A DNA stretch of 14,608 nucleotides from Anaerolineae bacterium. Its GTDB lineage: Bacteria; Chloroflexota; Anaerolineae; UBA1429. Shown one piece after another: positions 9,001 through 14,464 of this stretch. The notes under the pieces are model-generated. The model was not told where the DNA came from and searched no databases. It was given only the letters and a program-made list of their open reading frames with translations. The stretch lies in NCBI GenBank assembly GCA_016928125.1, contig JAFGLK010000255.1, positions 1 to 14,608 of the forward strand, in the 5' to 3' direction. Position 1 is the first letter of the stretch. Every line of letters starts with the position of its first letter. A program made the translations under genes and the position numbers.

Positions 9001-9576
9001 CGGGTGGCGTACGTGGCAGCAGATCGCGATGAGGCCTTCCGTCCGGTTGTGTGGGTGATCGATGTCCAGGATCCGCGGGCTCCCCGCTTTCTCACCAAGC
9101 TGATTCCGACCGAGGGCGAAGGCCGGGCGGTTGACGTGCAGTTGCAGGGTCATGTGGCCTACGTGGCCGCCGAACTCGGAGGCGTCTTTGCGTTCGATGT
9201 CTCCGACCCGAGCAGTCCAACCTACCTGGGGCGCTTGGACACCTACTTTGCTCAGAAGCTGGACGTGGTCGGCTCTACCGTGTTCGTGGCCGATGACGAA
9301 GCGGGTCTGGTGGTGGTGGATGCCTCCGATCCGACGGCCATGCGCGCCATCGGCCTGTGCGACACACCCGGCCGCGCCTTTGGCGTCTCTGCGGTGGGCG
9401 CACAGGCCTATGTGGCCGACGGCTATGCTGGCCTTCAAGTTGTGGACTTGAGCGGCCTGACGCCTGGGCCCAGCCCCACCTGGACGCCCGAGCCCAGCCC
9501 CACCTGGACGCCCGAGCCAACCACAACCGCTAGTGGAGAGCGGATGAGCCTGGTGGTCCCTCTCCTTTTCAGATAG
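6079..9576 (+). CDS. Exported NodB-type polysaccharide deacetylase fused to DNRLRE, dockerin and seven-blade LVIVD propeller
   Basis: A 1165-residue exported multidomain protein. The long basic n-region and signal core (VPSMILALIGLALMW, cleavage near SLA) end around residue 58. Residues 65-135 are a small beta domain shared with the next gene. The NodB deacetylase domain (about 150-390) shows LTLDDG (Asp160-Asp161), NHTYSH (His218 and His222) and SLH (His338), so the metal-binding Asp-His-His set is present and metal-dependent removal of N- or O-acetyl groups from a polysaccharide is expected. The motif-3 arginine is replaced (FTSPY). A DNRLRE module spans about 420-602 (PETNHGVMLIG), a prealbumin-like beta domain about 616-704, and a dockerin about 708-763. 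Seven LVIVD-type repeats at about 829-1127 (AYVADGYAGLQVVDLS type) should form a beta-propeller. The end is a TPEPSPTWTPEP linker plus ERMSLVVPLLFR. ATG 6079 is chosen after a weak AGTAGG; GTG 6076 and GTG 6085 are alternatives. The substrate is unknown. Confidence 0.85.
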   Translation: MHVSGLLVTKWRRRSRIISRGGPVSRHLPALGIRRLVPSMILALIGLALMWPGGSLADAPGRLHEARFEYRLDWERLPDWVTLRDVTLVVDVGPALDVIALGDGQIVPCNYDGQRALITTHAENVQVWVTAPERALEEMGDVTVATLRGDKRWALSLTLDDGYLNQATTGKDLLDRYGYKASIAVIGSRIGIEFNGDLYASAAHLQDLVADGWQLANHTYSHYYAQDIGDSAAVVADIEATNRAIMDAVPGYVPTMFTSPYVDPDFEPIIQAHYEELGLYLLQTLAWEGKRVDPGYGGVTTTLTSIGRTSLLHDGSQFDEVHRWLHNEPGSHWWLSLHTHEVWPVCDCVEIGLDRLYYTYGAGGIDDVWVAPAPEVHQYLLARDHVQLTETSREMHRRPPSTWHLPTASPGPVLETVRFQRGVNGYDGTRDAYIDANNADTNRGYSAGLVVQTLNEIDSLIGFDVASVPQEAILDRAILRLYGLSSDDKAFCLDAHPLLRDWRQLEVTWKQARDGVAWQISGAAGSSDRVPEHVGLRGLAQGGNRWYAIDLTEAAQGWVAQPETNHGVMLIGSGNVAKRISMADSEYPAIELRPMLEIVYHLPSEPEPIRPRPGGASVLGQLAIPGRGEPPSAAWSVPISVTVRAAHDGDLVYKQSLLSGASGEFATDGLAPGRYDVTVEAAQALRMIWPGVELTSGSNLLQSRPLVMGDVVQDGHITARDWAAVLASYDARLGETAYNAAADLNADGIIDILDMAFVYENYGLYGAVIQTEAPETHSVYVPGVWSLEPSPQAAAGLQTPSLTGAAYEAKALTLGIVGHFSLASSAFEARDVRVRDGYAYLALATWYTQQPSDPFLTVVDVRDPASPRFATAALGLCWEADELWIEGDKVFVAKKGWGVDIFGLGNPDRLEHLGEFFDRDKERPIAKGLHVTGDMLYVADELYGLQVVDASEPSSPTLMGSYDGIFGEGIWCDGRVAYVAADRDEAFRPVVWVIDVQDPRAPRFLTKLIPTEGEGRAVDVQLQGHVAYVAAELGGVFAFDVSDPSSPTYLGRLDTYFAQKLDVVGSTVFVADDEAGLVVVDASDPTAMRAIGLCDTPGRAFGVSAVGAQAYVADGYAGLQVVDLSGLTPGPSPTWTPEPSPTWTPEPTTTASGERMSLVVPLLFR
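8200..8367 (+). other. Dockerin-type module within the deacetylase-propeller gene
   Basis: Two EF-hand-like calcium loops lie about 33 residues apart. The second loop (DLNADGIIDILD, residues 743-754) has all usual ligand positions: Asp, Asn, Asp and Asp at loop positions 1, 3, 5 and 12. The first loop (DVVQDGHITARD, residues 710-721) has Val at position 3, where Asn or Asp is normal. Dockerins bind cohesins in a calcium-dependent way. A cohesin-like domain is encoded one gene upstream. Confidence 0.75.
8563..9459 (+). repeat. Seven LVIVD-type propeller repeats
   Basis: Seven units of about 40 residues are seen in the translation, starting near bases 8563, 8713, 8854, 8977, 9118, 9247 and 9370. 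Each has a (V/L)AYVAD-like strand, then GLxVVDxSDPxxPxxLG. The number fits a closed seven-bladed beta-propeller, usually a protein- or ligand-binding platform. Confidence 0.8.
9468..9518 (+). repeat. Exact 24-base tandem duplication in the C-terminal linker
   Basis: Two identical 24-base units (9468-9491 and 9492-9515) plus 3 bases of a third encode the repeated PSPTWTPE octapeptide just before the C-terminal tail. This looks like replication slippage in a linker and does not shift the frame. Confidence 0.9.
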
Positions 9577-9577
9577 G
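9571..9577 (+). promoter_or_regulatory. Weak ribosome binding site overlapping the upstream stop codon
   Basis: AGATAGG includes the TAG stop (9574-9576) of the preceding gene and lies 10 bases before the GTG start at 9588. This implies translation coupled to the upstream gene. The ATG at 9583 is out of frame and meets a stop at its third codon. Confidence 0.45.
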
Positions 9578-9587
9578 TACTGATGCT

Positions 9588-11516
9588 GTGAGACTACGAT
9601 TGCCCTTGCCCACGAGTCGCCAATGTGCCAAACGGATCGTTTGCCGGATCAGGGCGGTGCTGCCTGCACGGCCGCATATGGCCCTGGGGCTCAGTACCTT
9701 GTGCGTTCTGTTGATTTCGGGGTTGGCTCTGCCCCAAGCACGGGGCGAGGCGCCCGCCGAGCCGATCTACCTGCGATATGCCATCGATCGGAGCGCCGTG
9801 CCCGCGTGGGTCGGTATGCGCGAGCTGAGTCTGCGCATCGATGTGGGCGCTGCGACCGAGCTCTGGGGCTGGGGCGACGGAGAGCCGCTGCCTGTGCGCC
9901 ACGACGTCCAGCACAACAGCGCGCTGGTGACGACGGCTGCGGCCGATCTGGTCTTGGCTGTGCGGGGGCCGGACTTGGATCCGTCTTTGATCGGAAATGT
10001 ACAGGTCATGACGCTCAAGGAGGACAAACTCTGGGCCTTTAGCCTGACCTTCGACGATGGCGGGCTCTCGGTCTATGAGCAGGCCTATCCCGAGTTGCGC
10101 CACTATGGCTATCGCGCGGGTGTGGCCGTCATCGGGCGCTGGATGGTGCCGGATTCCGAGGCGAACAGCTACGGCTACTGCAGCCCTGAGCAGGTGCTCG
10201 AGCTGATCGACGCCGGCTGGGGGGTGTTCAACCACAGCTACACTCACTCAGAGGCGCCCATCGACATCACGCTCGAAGATGCCTGGGCCTGCCAGGAGGC
10301 GATTCGGACCGGATTGAATGGCTATCAGGCCATCGTCTTCACGGTGCCCTTTACCCGCGACCTGTGGAAGCCGATCATCGACGCGAATGGTGAGGCCCTT
10401 GGTTTGTACCTCATGCAGCTCGAGTCCGATGGGCAGGCCGATCTGGCGCCAGGCATGGAGTTGGTCGATGAACCGGTGTTGCTGCGAGACGACGCTGTCT
10501 ACCATCTGGGACGGCGGGACATCGAGCGCTGGCGCTATGATGGCTTCAACTACTTTGAGCAGGCGCATAGGTTGGCTCCCGCTCACACCTGGGTGACCTT
10601 GCATGGCCACAATGTGGAGTATGAATGGGACTGGTGCGCTGTGGCCGAGTCGTTGAGCTATCTCTATCACACCTTCGGACCGGGCGGCTCTGATGAGGTC
10701 TGGATGGCCCCCGTCGATGAGGTTTTCCAGTATCTGGTGAACAGGTCCTATGCGACTGTCACGAGGCAGGCCGAGGTGCCTGCGCCGCCAGCGCTTGGGG
10801 TGCCGAGGCGAGCCGACGAGTGGGTCGTCTATCGACCGGGCTCGCCGGATGTATCCCGATGGCGAGATACCCACATTCAAGAGTCGTACCCACAGGCCAA
10901 TGCCGAGCCGAATGGCGCTCTGTTGCTGCGCTCTGGGAGCGGAGAGTTGTCGTCTATCTTGATTGACATCGAACCGATCCCCCCGGCCGGGGAGGCCACC
11001 GCGTTGGACGCGCACTTGAGTCTCTATGCACTATATCAGTCGAACGCCATTGATGTGGATATGTCATTACATGGGATGGAGCGCCCATGGGTAGCTGGCG
11101 AGGCCACCTGGCTTGAGAGCAGTGCGGATGAGCGCTGGGAGGGGCCCGGGGCTTCGTCGGAGGCGGACCGTGAACTCGCAGTGAGCGATCGTGTACATGT
11201 CGGCCATTGCGATCAGGAGGCACGCTGGTACACTTTTGACGTGACCGATCAGGTGGCGGCCTGGCTCGCGCGCCCGGAAGAGAATCACGGCCTTCTCATC
11301 GAGGGGCAGCCTGACGTGGGCAAGGGGATCTGGTTCGCCAGCGCCGAACACGGGGATAGCTCGCTGAGACCCAAACTCCTGGTGCGCTACACCTGGTCGG
11401 ACTCTGAGACGCCGACGCCCGAGATCACGCCAACGCCAACCCCGACCGCGACGCCTTCCTCCGAGCCCACAGGGGCCGAATCCAGGCTCTATCTTCCGCT
11501 CATGTTGCGCGGATAG
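9588..11516 (+). CDS. Exported NodB-type polysaccharide deacetylase with DNRLRE module and LPLM tail
   Basis: A 642-residue exported protein, a shorter paralogue of the preceding one. Residues 1-53 hold a basic n-region and signal core (MALGLSTLCVLLISGLAL, cleavage near ARG). Residues 60-128 are the same small beta domain as in the upstream gene (VPAWVGMRELSLRIDVG). The NodB domain (about 145-385) has LTFDDG (Asp156-Asp157), NHSYTH (His216 and His220) and TLHGH (His339), so the metal site looks intact, but motif 3 reads FTVPF instead of the usual Arg-containing form. A DNRLRE module covers about 411-602 (DVTDQVAAWLARPEENHGLLIEG). A TPTPTPTATP linker and ESRLYLPLMLRG end the protein. It has no dockerin or propeller. 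GTG 9588 is preferred because its SD overlaps the upstream stop; ATG 9678 lacks an SD and would leave no basic n-region. It likely deacetylates an extracellular polysaccharide; the substrate is unknown. Confidence 0.86.
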   Translation: MRLRLPLPTSRQCAKRIVCRIRAVLPARPHMALGLSTLCVLLISGLALPQARGEAPAEPIYLRYAIDRSAVPAWVGMRELSLRIDVGAATELWGWGDGEPLPVRHDVQHNSALVTTAAADLVLAVRGPDLDPSLIGNVQVMTLKEDKLWAFSLTFDDGGLSVYEQAYPELRHYGYRAGVAVIGRWMVPDSEANSYGYCSPEQVLELIDAGWGVFNHSYTHSEAPIDITLEDAWACQEAIRTGLNGYQAIVFTVPFTRDLWKPIIDANGEALGLYLMQLESDGQADLAPGMELVDEPVLLRDDAVYHLGRRDIERWRYDGFNYFEQAHRLAPAHTWVTLHGHNVEYEWDWCAVAESLSYLYHTFGPGGSDEVWMAPVDEVFQYLVNRSYATVTRQAEVPAPPALGVPRRADEWVVYRPGSPDVSRWRDTHIQESYPQANAEPNGALLLRSGSGELSSILIDIEPIPPAGEATALDAHLSLYALYQSNAIDVDMSLHGMERPWVAGEATWLESSADERWEGPGASSEADRELAVSDRVHVGHCDQEARWYTFDVTDQVAAWLARPEENHGLLIEGQPDVGKGIWFASAEHGDSSLRPKLLVRYTWSDSETPTPEITPTPTPTATPSSEPTGAESRLYLPLMLRG

Positions 11517-11528
11517 GGCGTCCAGGGA

Positions 11529-11552
11529 GCCTGAGGCGCTGTTGCCTCTGGC
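11529..11552 (+). terminator. Hairpin between convergent genes, possible terminator
   Basis: GCCTGAGGC (11529-11537) pairs with GCCTCTGGC (11544-11552) with one T-T mismatch around a 6-base loop. It lies 12 bases after the last stop of the rightward run, in the 137-base gap between convergent genes. There is no T tract on either side, so intrinsic termination is uncertain. It may instead protect the 3' end of the message. Confidence 0.35.
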
Positions 11553-11653
11553 AATTCGCGGGAGAGAGCTTCGCTTGCGGAATCCGTACGACTTTTCGTG
11601 TCTCGGGTCAGCCGGGCCCGCGTCATCTTGCCCGTCTCTGACGCCAGGCCATC

Positions 11654-13282
11654 TCAAGCCCCATTTCGAGCCTCAAGCCGCCAGAATCTGGCATAGGGAT
11701 ATACGTGATACCACGCTACGAGCTCTGACCTGAGGCTGGATAGGAAGATAGGTCGATCGCGCCCTGCACGCTCGAGGAAGAGCACGAGTTCGGTCTCGTG
11801 GACCTCCAGGCCCGGATATCGACGGCTCAGTTGATCGCGATACCACTCATAGGGGAGAAGCTCCCCATCGATCGCCAGGATGTCCTGGCGTTCGCGTCCC
11901 ACCCAGAGCAGGTAATCGAGGGCGAACGTATGCCGATCCTCACCAGTGACGAGAAGGGCTCGAGAGGGGAGCAGTCGGACGACGTCCTCGGTCCATCGCC
12001 GCGCTGGCTGGTCGTCGCTTATGTCCATCTCGGCGTAGCGCACAGAGATGACGACCAGAGGGATGAGCAGGAAGCTCATCAGGCACGCACGTCGAGCCAG
12101 GCGGCTGCGCTGCGACACGCAGTGTATGGCTAGACGGCCGACCAAGAGCAGGCCATCGGCCATCCAAAGCGTCATCGCCAGATAGGCCGGGATCAGGTAA
12201 AGATACGAGTCGGAGGTATCATAGCTCAGGGCATAAAGGGCAAAACAGGCAACGATCAGCGCCGTGGCCAGGCGTGGCGGTTGTCCCTCTCGTGGCTGAG
12301 ACAAACCGACGATCCCCACGAACAGGCCGATGGACGAGAATTGGGCGCGTATGAGCGACAGCGTCGCGAGGGAGCGGCTCCACCATGAGCTCCACCCAGC
12401 GCCGAAAAGATAGCGCTGATAGAGACGGCCGCTTACAAGCCACCAGAATCCTGGCCACGTGCGTGCGTCGCCCCAATTCACCAGCGGGTCGTGGGCGGCG
12501 GCCAGCGGGATATACAGAAACACGCTCAGGCCGAGCGCACTCCCCCAGACGAAAGCCAAGAGCCGGCGGGGATTCAGGCGTCGCCAGACCAGGACGGCCA
12601 GTCCGGGCAACAGAAACGCCAGCGTCAGATGGGCGCCAAGCCCGAGTCCCCAGGCCAAGCCCAGCAGGGGCCATAGGCTACTGGATCTGGCGGAGCACAC
12701 TCTGTATGCCGACGGGCGTGGGCCGTGCTCACAGATCGGCGAACCAGGCCATGCTTCCGCTTTCGGCGGCTGGGACGGCGCTTCTCTGTGAATCGCCAGC
12801 GCCAGATACAGGCAGAGGGCCGCAAAGGCGCTGGCCAGGGCATAGACCTCGGTGATCACGGCCTGCGACCAAAGCGTACGCCCTCCCGTCCAAAAGAGGG
12901 CCGTGTACAGAGCGATCATCTCGCGCGAGCCTCGGCCCAAGTCGTTGGCATCGCCAAGGCTCTTTCGAGCGCACAGATAGACCAGTGACGTTGACAAGGC
13001 TGCGGCGGTCGCTGAAAAGAGGTTGAACCGTCGGGCCACAGAGCCCAAGGGGAGCAGTGCATACAGCCGGGCGAGCAGGCAGTAGGTGGGATAGCCGCTG
13101 GGATGGGGGACGCCCCAGGTCATGCTCGCCGCGATGAGGTCGCCGCCGTCGGCGCCCTCGTTGGCCCAGGTCAGCCCAGGCGCGGCGGTCGAGGCATACA
13201 GGCTCAGGGCGAGTAGCCCGGCCAACACCGGCCCAAGTGCATAGAGGCGTGAACGTCTGTCTCTGGATAGGACGCTTTTCAT
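11654..13282 (-). CDS. DUF2723 family membrane protein (GT-C glycosyltransferase-like, TMEM260-related)
   Basis: A 542-residue multi-spanning membrane protein with about ten hydrophobic segments and a soluble C-terminal domain of about 120 residues. The N-terminal part carries the DUF2723 signature: APGLTWANEGADGGDLI (residues 34-50), then WGVPHPSGYPTYCLLARLY (56-74) and RRFNLFSATAAAL (84-96), later SQAVITEVYALASAFAAL (139-156), and near the middle PLAAAHDPLVNWGDARTW (259-276). The family has a GT-C fold; its eukaryotic member TMEM260 is a protein O-mannosyltransferase, and bacterial members are generally assumed to use lipid-linked sugars outside the membrane. Glu42 and Asp48 in the first loop sit where GT-C enzymes keep acidic catalytic residues. 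The ATG at 13280-13282 is preceded by no SD but by a TATAAT only 7 bases away, so the message is probably leaderless. The gene runs opposite to all its neighbours. Donor and acceptor are unknown. Confidence 0.83.
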   Translation of the reverse strand: MKSVLSRDRRSRLYALGPVLAGLLALSLYASTAAPGLTWANEGADGGDLIAASMTWGVPHPSGYPTYCLLARLYALLPLGSVARRFNLFSATAAALSTSLVYLCARKSLGDANDLGRGSREMIALYTALFWTGGRTLWSQAVITEVYALASAFAALCLYLALAIHREAPSQPPKAEAWPGSPICEHGPRPSAYRVCSARSSSLWPLLGLAWGLGLGAHLTLAFLLPGLAVLVWRRLNPRRLLAFVWGSALGLSVFLYIPLAAAHDPLVNWGDARTWPGFWWLVSGRLYQRYLFGAGWSSWWSRSLATLSLIRAQFSSIGLFVGIVGLSQPREGQPPRLATALIVACFALYALSYDTSDSYLYLIPAYLAMTLWMADGLLLVGRLAIHCVSQRSRLARRACLMSFLLIPLVVISVRYAEMDISDDQPARRWTEDVVRLLPSRALLVTGEDRHTFALDYLLWVGRERQDILAIDGELLPYEWYRDQLSRRYPGLEVHETELVLFLERAGRDRPIFLSSLRSELVAWYHVYPYARFWRLEARNGA

Positions 13283-13289
13283 GCCTTTG

Positions 13290-13317
13290 ATTATAGGTTG
13301 GCCTGTTCACCTCGCAA
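13290..13317 (-). promoter_or_regulatory. Promoter of the DUF2723 gene, probably leaderless
   Basis: On the minus strand, TTGCGA (13312-13317) and a perfect TATAAT (13290-13295) are separated by 16 bases. The -10 box ends 7 bases before the ATG at 13280-13282. Transcription would start at or within a base or two of the start codon, which explains why no SD is present. Confidence 0.6.
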
Positions 13318-13324
13318 GAGGTTG

Positions 13325-13330
13325 TGGAGG
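13325..13330 (+). promoter_or_regulatory. Shine-Dalgarno site that decides the start at 13340
   Basis: TGGAGG lies 9 bases before the in-frame GTG at 13340. The longer reading from TTG 13298 has no SD and would run through the promoter region of the divergent gene, so GTG 13340 is preferred. Confidence 0.75.
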
Positions 13331-13339
13331 AATGCCAGA

Positions 13340-14404
13340 GTGACGGGCGTATCGGGCCATTCACGCACGTGGGTTGCCCGCCGGATGTGGCTTCGTATTG
13401 GGCTGGGGACGGCCGTGAGCCTGACTCTGGTGTGGTTCGCGTCTCGGAATGTGGACTGGCCCAATGCCTGGCGGCGGATCATCACCAGCGATCCGCTATG
13501 GCTCGCTATGGCTCTCGGCAGCGTATGGCTCACCACGCTGATCAAGGCGATTCGCTGGCGCCTGATGTTCTACCCGCAAGGGCGAGAGCTCAGCCTGCGC
13601 AACTTTGGTGCGGCCTTCCTGGTCGGCCAGATGGTCAACACGGTCATCCCTTTCAGACTGGGGGAGCTCCTGCGGGCCTATCTGATCGGCCAGAGCGAGC
13701 GGGTCAGCCAGGTTCGGGCCGTCTGGACGACCTTACTGGAGAAGGTGTTGGACTCGGTGGTGCTGCTTGCCTTTGTCGCCGGACTGTCACTGTCCATGGT
13801 ACTGCCGCCATGGCTGGGGCGAGCTGCCTGGATCCTGGGCGGCGCGTTGGTGCTCTCCATGCTGGTCGTGGCGCTCATGCTGCCTTTGCGAGCGACGGTG
13901 GAACGAGCGTTGCTGTATCTGGAGACGCGCTATGCCCTTGCGCAACGCATGCGACTCTCTCACATATGGCGTGAGACTGTTGTGAGCCTATCGGTGGGCC
14001 ACGATCCCAAGGTCGCGGTCGGCTTATTCGCCTGGTCATTGGCGGCCTTTCTCTTGTCGGCGCTGACCAACTGGCTCACGGGCAGAGCGTTGAACATGGC
14101 CATAGGCTGGGAGGCCAGCCTGCTGCTCTTGTCAGTCCTACAAATGAGTGCGGTGGTGCCTGTGCCGACTCTGCCCGGGCGCGTGGGACTCTTTCACTAT
14201 CTCTGTGTGCTCTGTCTGTCGCTCTTTGGCGTCGAACGTGGGGCGTCGATGGGCTACGCTGTGGTTCTGCACGTGCTGGTCTATGCACCAATTATGGTCG
14301 GCGGGCCGCTTGGCACATGGGCTCTGCATCTGCGCTGGCATGAGATGAACCAACTTCTGCGCGGCGCGACATCCACCCCACTTGACCGAGAAATGGGTGG
14401 CTGA
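13340..14404 (+). CDS. UPF0104 / lysylphosphatidylglycerol synthase TM-region family membrane protein
   Basis: A 354-residue membrane protein with about seven or eight segments and no soluble catalytic domain. Family marks are QMVNTVIPFRLGELLRAYLIG (around residues 97-117), TTLLEKVLDSVVLL (around 130-143) and PVPTLPGRVGLFHY (around 274-287), matching the membrane part of MprF-like flippases and the stand-alone UPF0104 proteins (PF03706). Stand-alone members commonly sit in polysaccharide or glycolipid gene clusters and are often annotated as flippase-like. Because the aminoacyltransferase domain of MprF is absent, lysyl-PG synthesis is not expected. Moving or handling a lipid-linked intermediate is plausible but inferred. 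The start is GTG 13340 with TGGAGG 9 bases upstream. The gene is divergent from the DUF2723 gene, with 57 bases between starts. Its 3' end overlaps the promoter of the following lipoprotein gene. Confidence 0.82.
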   Translation: MTGVSGHSRTWVARRMWLRIGLGTAVSLTLVWFASRNVDWPNAWRRIITSDPLWLAMALGSVWLTTLIKAIRWRLMFYPQGRELSLRNFGAAFLVGQMVNTVIPFRLGELLRAYLIGQSERVSQVRAVWTTLLEKVLDSVVLLAFVAGLSLSMVLPPWLGRAAWILGGALVLSMLVVALMLPLRATVERALLYLETRYALAQRMRLSHIWRETVVSLSVGHDPKVAVGLFAWSLAAFLLSALTNWLTGRALNMAIGWEASLLLLSVLQMSAVVPVPTLPGRVGLFHYLCVLCLSLFGVERGASMGYAVVLHVLVYAPIMVGGPLGTWALHLRWHEMNQLLRGATSTPLDREMGG

Positions 14405-14410
14405 TATACT
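14382..14410 (+). promoter_or_regulatory. Near-consensus sigma-70 promoter for the downstream lipoprotein gene
   Basis: TTGACC (14382-14387) and TATACT (14405-14410) have exactly 17 bases between them, and a TG dinucleotide one base before the -10 gives an extended -10. The -35 lies inside the last codons of the preceding gene, and the TG belongs to its TGA stop. A start near 14417 would leave a leader of about 48 bases before ATG 14465. Confidence 0.75.
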
Positions 14411-14464
14411 CGCCGCGTCTTTTGCTCCATCTCAGACCAGCGACTCCGATCCGGTTGAAGGATT

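Noticed and set aside
4212..11516. Sortase (LPXTG) anchoring of the exported proteins
   Set aside because: The LPL-V/M motifs sit at the very end with no following hydrophobic helix or basic tail, and the residue after LP is not followed by T-G.
13298..13339. Upstream TTG-started extension of the UPF0104 gene
   Set aside because: It lacks an SD and would overlap the divergent promoter. GTG 13340 with TGGAGG at 9 bases is far better.
13332..13343. Three-codon minicistron (ATG CCA GAG TGA) overlapping the GTG start of the UPF0104 gene
   Set aside because: Its ATG is only 1 base from the SD, so it is unlikely to be translated. The overlap looks like chance.
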